Source of the DNA: a virus
Direction: 5' to 3' (one strand)
IMG/VR virus record: IMGVR_UViG_3300037119_003463
Coordinates: 1 to 30,763 of that record
DNA length: 30,763 bases
Shown: piece by piece, positions 13,620 to 21,581 of the stretch
How positions within the stretch are numbered: the stretch's first letter is position 1
Layout: every line of letters starts with the position of its first letter
Translations under genes and position numbers: made by a program
Notes under the pieces: generated by a model
Database searches by the model: none
Told to the model about the DNA's origin: nothing
What the model saw: only the letters and a program-made list of their open reading frames with translations

Positions 13620-14198
13620 TCAAGTTTTGTCCATTGTCAGCCATGCTGACATAATTTCAGCGGCAGCACCACGCAAGCATTCCAACGCAGCTTGCCGCGC
13701 GCGGTAAGGTGAATGATACCCTAACGCGGTGCCAGCCTCAGCGAGACTACGCTCCTGAATAACCACCATGGTCACCACATCACGCTCAATCACTAACAAC
13801 CCGCCAAAAGCCACTCCAAACATCTCGCGGTGCCAGATCTCCTGCTCACTAGAAGCCATGCCATAATCCCGATTATGCGCCGTCACCCGACCCAGATAGA
13901 TCGCCTGTAGGCTGCCGCCATGATACCCAATAAACCAATGCATCCGCACCCGTACCAGCGTCTGATATTGGTTCTCCGTCAATTGTCCACGCGTCCGCAT
14001 TTGCTCTAGCGGGGCATCCAACATTCGGACAATCCGGCGCGAACCATCGCCACCTATCTCAAAAGCCCCTCTCGCCTTTTCCAGCCGCTCCCGTGTTGGC
14101 ATAGCGTCCTCAGATAGGGCCTGAGGCTGCGCCGCAGCCCCGTGGGTACGTTTTTCTTTCCTCCCGGTACTCCTCCAAGCCCTTGCCTTAGTCATCAC
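13620..14198 (-). CDS. Probable phage regulatory protein, 192 aa
   Basis: 192 aa. The N-terminal 35 residues are basic and disordered. The middle holds RIVRMLDAPLEQMRTRGQLTENQYQTLVRVRMHWFIGYHGGSLQ; the C-terminal third is helical with an HTH-like SLAEAGTALGYHSPYRARQA. The layout (basic head, hydrophobic aromatic middle, HTH-like end) resembles a family near replication or late-gene switches in rhizobial phages (from memory). A late-transcription activator is one possibility. ATG overlaps the stop of the 169-aa gene. Confidence 0.6.
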   Translation of the reverse strand: MMTKARAWRSTGRKEKRTHGAAAQPQALSEDAMPTRERLEKARGAFEIGGDGSRRIVRMLDAPLEQMRTRGQLTENQYQTLVRVRMHWFIGYHGGSLQAIYLGRVTAHNRDYGMASSEQEIWHREMFGVAFGGLLVIERDVVTMVVIQERSLAEAGTALGYHSPYRARQAALECLRGAAAEIMSAWLTMDKT

Positions 14199-14704
14199 CC
14201 TACGGCCTCCCCGTTGCCTTCCTCTGGATAACGATCGATTACCTCTGCGCCCGGGAACAGTTTCTTTACGGCGCCGATCGCCTTGAAACTTTCCAACCCG
14301 GCTAACATCCTCGCGACTTCATCAGGCGTCAGCCAAATGACGTTGTTGCCATGGATCTCCCTGACGCGCGGCACCGCAGCTTTTTGAGTTCCGATGGCAA
14401 CCTTGGTTCCCGTTATCAAGTCGGTTCCAAGCATGTAGGCATCATCTTCGATATGCGCATTCTGCATGGCTTCTACAGCCTTGGCATATCCCCTCACCGT
14501 CGCCTCGCCATGGGTGCGAATATCGTTTGCCAACCCCATGACGCATTCCTTCGTGAATAGATTGACCTGATCGTGCAGCGCCTCCGCAAGATCCGGGTCG
14601 AGGCGTCTAAGGCTAGCCTGCGTCCATCTCGCCTCGAATATCAGCGCCGCTTGGCTCACCTGATCACACCATTCCAAAACGACCTTCGTTGTTGACTGTG
14701 TCAT
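14195..14704 (-). CDS. Phage protein, 169 aa, unknown function
   Basis: 169 aa starting MTQSTTKVVLEWCDQVSQAA. Helical throughout: FEARWTQASLRRLDPDLAEALHDQVNLF, then a basic middle (GTKVAIGTQKAAVPRVREIH) and a Walker-free C-terminus (VIWLTPDEVARMLAGLESFK). The gene starts just after the GCTAGC repeat array and has GGAGG about 8 nt before the ATG. It is coupled to the 192-aa regulator-like gene. No family recognised. Confidence 0.65.
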   Translation of the reverse strand: MTQSTTKVVLEWCDQVSQAALIFEARWTQASLRRLDPDLAEALHDQVNLFTKECVMGLANDIRTHGEATVRGYAKAVEAMQNAHIEDDAYMLGTDLITGTKVAIGTQKAAVPRVREIHGNNVIWLTPDEVARMLAGLESFKAIGAVKKLFPGAEVIDRYPEEGNGEAVG

Positions 14705-14801
14705 ATCATGATACCTCCGACGGAACTCATTTTACAACCGACCTCAATCCTTGCCTGCGCTCGCACCAACGAGCAAGCCCGCTTCCCTTTAGGGGTGCTG
14801 C

Positions 14802-14891
14802 GCTAGCAGCCCCTATAGGGGCTTGCGAGGGGGCATGCGAGCGCAGCATGCTAGCGCATGCTAGCGCGGTGCTAGCGCGGTATGCTAGCGC
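14802..14891. repeat. GCTAGC repeat array with hairpins (possible origin or control region)
   Basis: This 242-bp non-coding gap (14705-14946) holds four copies of GCTAGCGC at 14850, 14860, 14871 and 14884, spaced 10, 11 and 13 bp, and a fifth GCTAGC at 14802. GCTAGC is palindromic, so the array has two-strand symmetry. Upstream are a bulged hairpin (GGGG-T-GCTG ... CAGC-CCC C) and a perfect CCCCTATAGGGG. It lies just downstream of the primase-helicase gene. An iteron-type origin, a regulator site or a terminator-like structure are all possible. Confidence 0.6.
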
Positions 14892-14946
14892 GCTCGGAAC
14901 CACAACCATTTTAGACCCCCATTCAACCATTGGATGCTATCCTTGT

Positions 14947-17166
14947 TTATTGCGGTGTACTCGCTACTAGGCGCTCATGCCGGTGCCTACCACTACCCTG
15001 ATACTCCACAACCATAATACTATTTGATGCAAATAATTCACTCATAGCGGTACTAAAATCATCCTTACGCATCTTCGCCTTGCGTGCCTCTGGCGTTTCG
15101 GCAAACAACCTTGGAGCATTCAAGTTTGATTTGGCCCTGTGGCTAACGTGAACGCCTTGCCTATCGAACCGTCCCAACAACTCCAGAAACAAGCTTTTCG
15201 CCCTCTCTTTATGCGCTAGCCGGTCTAATCCAGATTGCCCATGCACCGGCAAAAACAGCCCGTTGCGGTATTCGAGTATGATGGAAGCGCCCAAAGGACC
15301 GTATTGATTTTTCTTGAACTGCAATTCGCGCAAGGCTGACTGAGGATTGTCGGCTGTATCTTGGTCTTTTATTTCGTTATCCAGCTTTGGCGTTGTCAGA
15401 TATTGCCGGAACCGGAACGCGCCATGCCATGCTGTTGACCCTGAATAACCTTCCCCAGACGCCTTGCCGGCTTGGCTGGGATGCGAAAGGATCGTCACAG
15501 AACCGCTCGCCACCTTCGCCAACGCCTGCATGTGCATCGAAAACTCATAGACCTGCGAGCGATCGATTTCGTTGCCGGCGAAGGCCCTGCTCAACGTGTC
15601 GACCGAGATATTACGCGGCTTGAGGTCGCCGGCCTGTTCGTATAGCCAGGCGTAAAGCGCCGTTGTCTCTACCCTCCCCGTCCGTGGATTAGCCGCACAC
15701 AAAACCGCGTCTTGGCCGAGTAAGGGGAGGACGTGCAAACCGCCGGCGATCACCTCTGCGAACGTCAATTCGGCGTGCCCTAGGATTGCTGCTAGCCTGA
15801 TGTGGATTTCCTTCTTGTCGTCCTCACAGCCCAGATAGAACGCCCCTCCAGGCGCTGGCAGTGAGCCCATCCAGTCGCGCGCCGCGACGTGGGCGACATC
15901 CTTCATCAGCTCAATGATACTCTTGCCGGTGCCGCCTTCGCCTGAGAACAGTCCGGCTTGGTTTAGCGGCACCCTGTCCTCGATTGCCCATTCCCGTTCC
16001 GGTACCGGGATGTGGTCCCAGTCCGACATGTCCAGCCAGTCGGGGTGGACCCATAATGGGGCTTGGTTAGGGGTCCGTTTCTCAGTACGTTCCTTGTACG
16101 TTCTTTGTACATCTTGTACAAACTCTTGTACAAACGGCTCGCCCCAACCCTTCCGGTAAGGGCCTTCCAATAGCTTGCTGAGATCCCGGTCATTCTCCCC
16201 ACGGTCACAGTAAGGGCCGCAGAACGCCCGTATAGCGGCCTCTGGCCAGCCTTTGGAGACCAGGGAAGCAGTCACCACAGCCATAGGATTGTGCCAGTTG
16301 CCGGGCTCTCTGGTGGCCTCTAGCAACTCCCTAAGTTCATCGATCGATTTGCCGATTTGCTCGGTTTCGGCGGCGTAGGCCAGGTATGGTGCGGTGCGAT
16401 CGTGGCCGTTGCCGTTGCCGCCTATGATATGATCGGTGACGGCATTTCTGATGTACGAAGAATGGCCGGCGGCGCCGGCATATTCCAGCAATACTTTGGC
16501 CGAGTAGCGCGGCGCGCGCGGGTCCAGCTTTAGTACCGTTCGTTCGATCAGATAGCCGCGCCCAACCTTGTCTTGTGATGGATATGACAGTGTTCCTGCC
16601 AGGCGCATCACCCTGTCGGCATTGTGAACGTTGTCGCCACCAAGCCAGGTTTCCAATGCGGCGTTAACAGGTTCGATCGCGGTTGCGATGTAAGGGCTGT
16701 CTAGGTGGAAGTAGATTTGAAAGCGCGAAGATGGGATGGTGCCAGTCTGCACCAGGATGGCCGGAACAAGGTTGGTATCATATAGTAACTGTGCGACGCG
16801 CTTCTCATCGCCCTCCAAATCAAAGTCGCACCACGCAAACGATGTCAGCGAAACGTCAGCCTTGCTGGCGCGTTTGGTCGACTTTAGTTCGGCCTTACGT
16901 AAGGCCGGCCCGACATAGACGTTAGCGCCTGCCTTCGACCGATTGTAAGCAAGCCCAGCCGCCGCTTCTATTTCACCTACAGCATTGAACAGCCGCGCTG
17001 CTTCCGGGCCGCGATTAGCCAGCCCATAGGCAATCTCGATCTGGGCATCAGGATAGGCTTGAACGAATTCAGGTGGAAATAGTGCGTAGAGATGCTTGGA
17101 TATGTCGGCTAGATTTGGACCTAATGAGGCGTCCAGTGTGGCCGAGGTTGATTGTGGTGTAACCAT
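14947..17166 (-). CDS. Bifunctional primase-helicase (RepB-type primase + RepA/AAA_25 ATPase)
   Basis: 739 aa from the ATG at 17166, with GGGAG 5 nt upstream; an in-frame TTG at 17262 would add 32 residues but sits in a hairpin. The N-terminal part (to about 230) has a primase-type acidic motif (FAWCDFDLEGD), a QIYFHLDSP strand and RVMRLAGTLSYPS, as in RepB/archaeo-eukaryotic-type primases. A linker with repeated FVQ units follows. The helicase part has Walker A SGEGGTGKS, FYLGCEDDKKEIHIRLAAI, ISVDTLSRAFAGNE and VTILSHPSQAGK...GSTAWHGAFR, typical of RepA-like hexameric helicases. It likely initiates and drives phage DNA replication. Confidence 0.85.
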   Translation of the reverse strand: MVTPQSTSATLDASLGPNLADISKHLYALFPPEFVQAYPDAQIEIAYGLANRGPEAARLFNAVGEIEAAAGLAYNRSKAGANVYVGPALRKAELKSTKRASKADVSLTSFAWCDFDLEGDEKRVAQLLYDTNLVPAILVQTGTIPSSRFQIYFHLDSPYIATAIEPVNAALETWLGGDNVHNADRVMRLAGTLSYPSQDKVGRGYLIERTVLKLDPRAPRYSAKVLLEYAGAAGHSSYIRNAVTDHIIGGNGNGHDRTAPYLAYAAETEQIGKSIDELRELLEATREPGNWHNPMAVVTASLVSKGWPEAAIRAFCGPYCDRGENDRDLSKLLEGPYRKGWGEPFVQEFVQDVQRTYKERTEKRTPNQAPLWVHPDWLDMSDWDHIPVPEREWAIEDRVPLNQAGLFSGEGGTGKSIIELMKDVAHVAARDWMGSLPAPGGAFYLGCEDDKKEIHIRLAAILGHAELTFAEVIAGGLHVLPLLGQDAVLCAANPRTGRVETTALYAWLYEQAGDLKPRNISVDTLSRAFAGNEIDRSQVYEFSMHMQALAKVASGSVTILSHPSQAGKASGEGYSGSTAWHGAFRFRQYLTTPKLDNEIKDQDTADNPQSALRELQFKKNQYGPLGASIILEYRNGLFLPVHGQSGLDRLAHKERAKSLFLELLGRFDRQGVHVSHRAKSNLNAPRLFAETPEARKAKMRKDDFSTAMSELFASNSIMVVEYQGSGRHRHERLVASTPQ
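16085..16131. repeat. Helically phased GTAC/TTGTAC repeats inside the primase-helicase gene
   Basis: GTAC occurs at 16085, 16096, 16107, 16116 and 16128 (steps of 11, 11, 9 and 12 bp, mean 10.75); four of the five are TTGTAC, and two are the palindrome TTGTACAA. The block falls in the linker between the primase and helicase domains and encodes repeated FVQ(E/D) residues. Placement resembles iterons buried in replication genes such as lambda O. A protein-level heptad repeat is an alternative explanation. Confidence 0.5.
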
Positions 17167-17261
17167 AACGGCTCCCGGTTTTCGGGGTAGTGGCCGTTGC
17201 GCTGGTTGAACAGATGGGGTAGTATCCCTGTACAGAGCGGGATTGCTAGGGATGATACCCA

Positions 17262-17304
17262 ACCGCCACCCCCTTTTTCGGACACGGGGTGGCGGTCTTT
17301 TTTT
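17262..17304 (+). terminator. Rho-independent terminator pointing right
   Basis: Perfect 11-bp stem ACCGCCACCCC / GGGGTGGCGGT with a 13-nt loop, followed on the plus strand by C and seven T's (17298-17304). There is no T run after the hairpin on the minus strand. All flanking genes are minus-strand, so it would stop rightward (antisense) transcription or, on the minus-strand mRNA, fold over the weak TTG start at 17262. Confidence 0.6.
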
Positions 17305-17350
17305 GTCCTTTGTCAGCGTGACAGCCGAGTGACGCTACGCCCGTTAGTTT

Positions 17351-18211
17351 TCAAAATCTAGGCTTTCGCGCTGCACCTGACAATGATTGAGGCTGATGGC
17401 GTTCGGGCTGGCGTGGTTGTCCTTGCTGGCTATTTGGCAGTGCTTCGCGTTGCGGGGCTTCTTGTAGCTGGGGTTTTTCGGTTTGTGTAGATTTTGATAC
17501 TTGCTTCGGCGCTGGCTTCTCCTCGTAATAATCTAGTGCTTCCTGATCAGCCTCAGCCTGTGCTGTCGCTTCGCCTACGGCCGCTTGCAGTGCTTCGTCA
17601 ATCTTAATGCGGCTAGTCCAGCCGATTACCTCGAATATCGGAACTCGGATCTTGCCCAAAGTCTTATCACGATGATCGTATTCCCGCCAGTTCAAGCGAA
17701 TGACAGGAAACATATTCGGCGTCATCCTTGAGTGAGTGAAATATGCCTTTGCGATGACGCCGTTGGCGCTGTGGCCGCCCTTTGAGGCGGTGGCAAAGGT
17801 ATAGATTTGTTCATTCTGTGGATCATACATGATCGTGTGCGCAGAATTTTGCCACGGATCGCGTGGCTTGCCCTTGTCGTCAGTAGGCCACATTGATTCA
17901 TCCGTAGCGTCGAGATCGGCACGCTTTGGTGGTACGAAACCATCGCACATCCGGCCCATAGCGTGGTCAACAGGCCGGTTATCTTCCCACTTTTGCCAAC
18001 CAACCCACATTTCATCGCCGTGCACGATCAGCTCAGTGCCCATCGGGATTTCTTCGCCTTCCTCGCCGGCCAAAAATTCACCGAACTTCGTAAATTTCAG
18101 CAACTTGCCAATGATGCGGGATGATGTAACCGAGTTGGCGTAGGCCAAATAAGTGTTGCTGGTTTCGGTTGAGGGAAGGGTTTCGTTACGTTTGCTGATG
18201 TCGTTTGCCAT
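17351..18211 (-). CDS. Phage protein, 286 aa, recombination/replication partner of the nuclease (unknown)
   Basis: 286 aa. Residues about 30-205 form a globular domain: KFGEFLAGEEGEEIPMGTEL, then WEDNRPVDHAMGRMCDGFVP, RDPWQNSAHTIMYDP, and IYTFATASKGGHSANGVIAK. I recall similar proteins beside Cas4/RecB-like nucleases in alphaproteobacterial phages, without known function. The last 75 residues are Gln/Pro-rich and disordered. An OB-fold single-strand-binding or recombination-mediator role would fit the neighbours but is inference. AGGAAA precedes the ATG. Confidence 0.65.
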   Translation of the reverse strand: MANDISKRNETLPSTETSNTYLAYANSVTSSRIIGKLLKFTKFGEFLAGEEGEEIPMGTELIVHGDEMWVGWQKWEDNRPVDHAMGRMCDGFVPPKRADLDATDESMWPTDDKGKPRDPWQNSAHTIMYDPQNEQIYTFATASKGGHSANGVIAKAYFTHSRMTPNMFPVIRLNWREYDHRDKTLGKIRVPIFEVIGWTSRIKIDEALQAAVGEATAQAEADQEALDYYEEKPAPKQVSKSTQTEKPQLQEAPQREALPNSQQGQPRQPERHQPQSLSGAARKPRF

Positions 18212-18283
18212 TTTTGTTTTCCTGTTCTGTTTTCAGTTTCAGTTTATGGTGGCAGTTTAACGTCATGCCACAAGACGGCCTCG

Positions 18284-19348
18284 TTAGGCTACCTTGGCCT
18301 TGTCCGCCATGGTCGCCGGTTTCAGCGTGATGGTCAACTGGTCTCCTGGAATGCCTTCGTGCTTGAATTTATCGATATCTATTCCTTTCAGTCTTACCGC
18401 CTCCTTGAGAAGTATCATGTCATAAGTTTCACGTCCCTTGACTTGTGTCCAGCTAACAGTAATGCCGTCACCGGCAATTTTGTTCTGGCGCTTTTCGCGC
18501 AACCGCTCCTTGATGTTGTTTTGCAGGTTGCGCCGGTATTTCTTGGCTTCGGCTATCTCTGTTTCAAGTGCCTTATAGTGTTTAGCCAGGTCGCTGATCT
18601 CGGCAATGAACTGCTTGTCTGCCGGCTCAATCACTTCAGTTGGCACCTCTTTGCGCGCCCTCCCGCAGGCGTCCGTGAATGGGCAATACTCGCATTCCTT
18701 GCCGCCGGCAATCCAGCCTTCCGGTTTTAGTTCATGCAGCGATGTCGCGTTCATGATCCTGGTGGCGCGGATCTTGGCGCGTTCGTAGACGGCTGGATCA
18801 TAGTCAATTCGGAATTCGGTGATTTCATCCAAGAATGAAGCATTGAAGTAAACCAGGATGGTATAGTCTGGTTGCCATTTCGTTTTGGCGTGCAGAATGC
18901 CCATCTGTACTTGGACTTGATGAACATTTTCTGGTTTTGGCTCATCCAGATTGACGCGCGGGTCAAGTGATTTGCATTCGATTAGGAATTCTTGTGACCG
19001 TCGAGTAGTTGAAATTAGGCAATCCAGTGTTGCCGAGATACAGTTATCGATGAAGGTTTCTTGTTTTTTGCCAAGCAATTTGGCATCCTTGCCGAAATGA
19101 GCTTTGATCGCCGGCACGAACAAATGGTTTTCGACCAGATTGCCGCGCTCGCGAGCACCCCAAGAATCAATGTAGTCGTCATTGCGCTTGAACGTCGACG
19201 CCAGTTCAGTTTCCTCTGCCTTGGTAAACCACACCTTGCGCTCACACTGGCCGATTTCGGATGCGCCAACCGTCATGGTGCGATCGTATTTGAAATATTT
19301 TTGGTGGGTCTTGATGTAGCTGTTAACGGCGTCTTTGACGATGCTCAT
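18284..19348 (-). CDS. Cas4/RecB-like PD-(D/E)XK exonuclease with Fe-S Cys motif
   Basis: 354 aa. Motifs: first Cys at 35 (ASEIGQCERKVWF), catalytic Asp 109 (SATLDCLIS), Glu124-x-Lys126 (FLIECKS), a downstream Gln (HQVQVQMG, about 144), then Cys 219, 222 and 228 (CEYCPFTDAC). The four Cys fit a 4Fe-4S cluster as in Cas4/AddB-type nucleases. The C-terminal 100 residues are coiled-coil plus a beta tail (DGITVSWTQVKGRETYDM). It probably processes DNA ends for recombination or replication with the 286-aa neighbour. ATG overlaps the 141-aa gene's stop region (ATGA type). Confidence 0.85.
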   Translation of the reverse strand: MSIVKDAVNSYIKTHQKYFKYDRTMTVGASEIGQCERKVWFTKAEETELASTFKRNDDYIDSWGARERGNLVENHLFVPAIKAHFGKDAKLLGKKQETFIDNCISATLDCLISTTRRSQEFLIECKSLDPRVNLDEPKPENVHQVQVQMGILHAKTKWQPDYTILVYFNASFLDEITEFRIDYDPAVYERAKIRATRIMNATSLHELKPEGWIAGGKECEYCPFTDACGRARKEVPTEVIEPADKQFIAEISDLAKHYKALETEIAEAKKYRRNLQNNIKERLREKRQNKIAGDGITVSWTQVKGRETYDMILLKEAVRLKGIDIDKFKHEGIPGDQLTITLKPATMADKAKVA

Positions 19349-19770
19349 TTGACATTCTTCCAGTTTGGTTTGCCAGTTGTCAAATAGTTGCGAAGCGCGG
19401 TTGCCGCCTGTTCTGTTGTAATGTCTTCATATAATTCCGGCATGATGGTATTGGGATAGAAAAGATCAAGAAGGTTTTTAGGAAAGTCGCTAGAAACAGC
19501 GCTGAAATAGACGCCTGGGCCGCCAATGATTTCAGCCGTTCCACCAATACAGGAGACTGTACCACAGCTTTCGTAAGTTGAGGCCCATACGTCCATGTTG
19601 AAGAATTTGCCTAAGACAGGGTGATTGTCTTTGAATTCTAAACTGCTTATTGGTTTTTCCATGTGAGTTAGTTTTTTGGTTTCCAGTAGCACCAATGTTT
19701 TGATGAGTGCTTGCTTCTGCTTTTCAGTGATTTTCAGATCAGTCGCGGATTTGAAGTTTTGTGCTAGCAT
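19345..19770 (-). CDS. Phage protein with CGTVSCIGG motif, 141 aa
   Basis: 141 aa from the ATG at 19770, with a very good ribosome site (AAGGAGG); an upstream in-frame codon (19797) is rejected. Residues about 40-85 contain FFNMDVWASTYESCGTVSCI followed by GGTAEIIGG; a CGT-x-x-CI-x-G-x-A motif is common in phage and bacterial proteins of unknown function. The C-terminus carries an acidic and Thr-rich helix. The Cys pair could be a metal or redox site. Directly ahead of the nuclease gene. Confidence 0.7.
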   Translation of the reverse strand: MLAQNFKSATDLKITEKQKQALIKTLVLLETKKLTHMEKPISSLEFKDNHPVLGKFFNMDVWASTYESCGTVSCIGGTAEIIGGPGVYFSAVSSDFPKNLLDLFYPNTIMPELYEDITTEQAATALRNYLTTGKPNWKNVK

Positions 19771-19772
19771 TT

Positions 19773-19853
19773 TTAGTCCTCCTTCTTTGGCAGACAAGTT
19801 ACAATCAGCAAGAGCATTGCGATCACAAGATAATAGGCATCAAGTTCATACAT
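19773..19853 (-). CDS. 26-aa membrane microprotein
   Basis: 26 codons: MYELDAYYLVIAMLLLIVTC then LPKKED. One hydrophobic helix with an acidic start and Lys-rich end, so a single-pass peptide. Its stop sits next to the ribosome site of the 141-aa gene. No strong own Shine-Dalgarno sequence. It is one of several very small membrane proteins in this genome. Confidence 0.5.
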   Translation of the reverse strand: MYELDAYYLVIAMLLLIVTCLPKKED

Positions 19854-19866
19854 TATGCTATGGGTT

Positions 19867-20190
19867 TCATCTCTTGATGATCCGGTAAGTTGAATCGCGC
19901 TTGTAACCGGGAGCGCGAACTTCAATATCGGTTTCTGCTAGTTTGGCGTTAAGGTGCAATATATTGACGTGGATGCAATTGCGGCCGTCACGGTCGCTTT
20001 TACCGGAGTAGAACATCCTGGCCAACGTCTCACAGCTAATGCCGTGGCTACCGAAACGTTCAACCATATCGAACAAGTCAGCAAGTAGCGGTGACAGTTG
20101 CACACTATGTCGGACTAGCAGGCGCTGGCCGCAGCATTTGCAGATGGCTTGTTCGCGACGTTTCAGCATTGGTCTTCCGCCTTTGATCAT
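19867..20190 (-). CDS. Zinc-ribbon + winged-helix-like regulator, 107 aa
   Basis: 107 aa starting MIKGGRPMLKRREQAICKCC. A CKCCG metal motif (about 17-21) begins a small ribbon. Residues about 33-105 form a winged-helix pattern: LSPLLADLFDMVERFGSHGI, SCETLARMFY, CIHVNILHLNAKLAETDIEV, then a wing GYKRDSTYRIIKR, like the DNA-binding domain of OmpR-type regulators. This fits a phage transcription regulator; its target is unknown. The start at 20190 overlaps the stop of the upstream gene; an ATG at 20169 with a GGCGG site is an alternative. Confidence 0.65.
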   Translation of the reverse strand: MIKGGRPMLKRREQAICKCCGQRLLVRHSVQLSPLLADLFDMVERFGSHGISCETLARMFYSGKSDRDGRNCIHVNILHLNAKLAETDIEVRAPGYKRDSTYRIIKR

Positions 20191-20564
20191 TTTGGTGCTT
20201 TCAGTTTTACAATACGCTGTAACCGGCCGCGCGAGATTTGCCTTGCTGCCTTGATCTGGCGCGTCAGATCCTCGACCTGTTGTTTCAGTTTGTCATTTTC
20301 TTGGTCACTATAGCTGCCCCAGAGAAAATGACTGTAAGTCATCATCGCGTACTCAATTGGATTGAAGTGGCTGCACTCGTGGCTGGTCAGGACATCAATC
20401 GGAGTAGGGTTTAGGTGGCAGCGACCGATCTGTTCCATTTTTTTCTCTTTGACCAGTTTGCGAACATCGGCCCAATTATATTCTTCGCCCTTATAAGCTG
20501 GAACCCAATCCGCTGGCTTGACGCCTCGGAAATGCTGGCACATTAGGCAGGCGCGATCTCTCAT
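20187..20564 (-). CDS. Zinc-finger-like phage protein, 125 aa
   Basis: 125 aa from the ATG at 20564 (GAGGCG, 7-9 nt upstream); a longer TTG start at 20648 is less likely. Cys/His pattern: ACLMCQHFRG, GRCHLNPTPI, SHECSHFNP, suggesting one Zn-binding unit of the type C-x2-C...C-x-...-C. The C-terminal part is a coiled coil (NDKLKQQVEDLTRQIKAARQ) with a basic end. Possible DNA- or RNA-binding accessory. Function unknown. Confidence 0.65.
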   Translation of the reverse strand: MRDRACLMCQHFRGVKPADWVPAYKGEEYNWADVRKLVKEKKMEQIGRCHLNPTPIDVLTSHECSHFNPIEYAMMTYSHFLWGSYSDQENDKLKQQVEDLTRQIKAARQISRGRLQRIVKLKAPK

Positions 20565-20659
20565 ATCATTACGCCTCGACGCTGACTTTCCCAGCACAGA
20601 AAGCGGTGCCAGCCCCACCAGTACGGGTTGCAAACGAGTGTCGGACAATGAGGGCGCGG

Positions 20660-20851
20660 CTAGTCGTCATAAAATCGTTCATTTAAAAGTTCTTGGCATT
20701 GCCAGAATTCTTTTTCCGCAGCATCAATGCGTTTGGCTTCGGCTTCAGTGAATTCGGCGGTTCGGTCATTGTATGCGCCTCCGCGATTTGTAAGAGGAAC
20801 GAGGCCAAGCACAGGGTAAAGTTCGTCAACATCGTGATAGTAAAGGGCCAT
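20660..20851 (-). CDS. Small phage protein, 63 aa
   Basis: 63 aa starting MALYYHDVDELYPVLGLVPL. The second half is helical and acidic (EFTEAEAKRIDAAEKEFWQC). AGGAG lies 9 nt before the ATG. No family recognised; early-region accessory by position. Confidence 0.65.
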   Translation of the reverse strand: MALYYHDVDELYPVLGLVPLTNRGGAYNDRTAEFTEAEAKRIDAAEKEFWQCQELLNERFYDD

Positions 20852-20880
20852 GTTACAGAACTCCTATGGCTTTGCGCGAT

Positions 20881-21108
20881 TCATTGGTTTTTTGCCTTTT
20901 TGTTTTGTATTTCTTCCCATCTCTTTCCAAAAGCTAGATGCACTTCTGCATCTTGGCCGGTGTACTTGCAGTGCATTACCAAGGCAAGCGTGAGCACCAT
21001 TGGTGCCAAGGTGCCATGCTGTTCGTGTAGATCGGCAAGCAAGTGTATGGCGGCCTTGGCTTTCTCATTCATTTCAATGGCTTTTTTGGCGTCACTTTTA
21101 TTAATCAT
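20881..21108 (-). CDS. Small helical phage protein, 75 aa
   Basis: 75 aa from the ATG at 21108, overlapping the stop of the 157-aa gene (TGATG), with AGGAG 7 nt upstream; an in-frame GTG one codon earlier is possible. Mostly alpha-helical (SDAKKAIEMNEKAKAAIHLL, then VLTLALVMHCKYTGQDAEVH). No membrane segment. Unknown function. Confidence 0.65.
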   Translation of the reverse strand: MINKSDAKKAIEMNEKAKAAIHLLADLHEQHGTLAPMVLTLALVMHCKYTGQDAEVHLAFGKRWEEIQNKKAKNQ

Positions 21109-21581
21109 CACAACACTCCTAGCTTTACCCTGCAGATCTGAAACACGGTCGGATCTTCATCGAATAGTGCATCATCGAACGGCGCCAGCCCGTTCTGTTC
21201 ACGCAGGCGGACAATGGCATCGTCAATCATGCTTTGGGCGGTATAGCGTATTTCTGGCTTAAACGATTGCCAGTCAAATCCGTTTATTAGTGCAAGAAAT
21301 AAATCGGCCTGCTTGATGTCGAGTTGTTTTAGTGCATCGTGAAGCATTCTGATTATGACACCATCCGGCCCTTTCAGCGCAGTCTTATACGCTGCTTTCT
21401 TGGCGCGGTTGTAGCGGCGGAATTGCGCGTTGTCCTCGGCAATCTGCTTCTCGGCGCCACGCAAAACCATCGGCGCCTGCTTCTCGCTTTGGACAACGCG
21501 CGCCTCCCGCTTCTCTTTGCCGAAGCGTCGCGGGAGAGTGGATTCGTAATAGCGGGTCCAGGCAGCGCGGTTGTCAGTCAT
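21108..21581 (-). CDS. Phage protein, 157 aa, unknown function
   Basis: 157 aa starting MTDNRAAWTRYYESTLPRRF. The N-terminal 60 residues are basic and helical (EKQIAEDNAQFRRYNRAKKA). The C-terminal half (IIRMLHDALKQLDIKQADLF, then SMIDDAIVRLREQNGLAPFD) looks like a small helical domain. Its ATG overlaps the stop of the 78-aa gene (ATGA). No family recognised. Confidence 0.65.
   Translation of the reverse strand: MTDNRAAWTRYYESTLPRRFGKEKREARVVQSEKQAPMVLRGAEKQIAEDNAQFRRYNRAKKAAYKTALKGPDGVIIRMLHDALKQLDIKQADLFLALINGFDWQSFKPEIRYTAQSMIDDAIVRLREQNGLAPFDDALFDEDPTVFQICRVKLGVL

Noticed and set aside
14727-14930. Minus-strand 67-codon frame through the GCTAGC array
   Set aside because: The frame is open only because GCTAGCGC repeats lack stops; composition (SALAYRASTALACASML) is repeat-derived and no ribosome site is present.
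13620-17320. Similar 17-mers (GCTGACAA-GGACAAAA) near 13625 and 17302
   Set aside because: A 16-of-17 match between two places is expected a few times by chance in a window this size, and one copy is coding.
18212-18283. 26-codon minus-strand frame (MTLNCHHKLKLKTEQ...) ahead of the 286-aa gene
   Set aside because: It runs into the 286-aa gene start, has no ribosome site and reflects CTGAAA-type short repeats.
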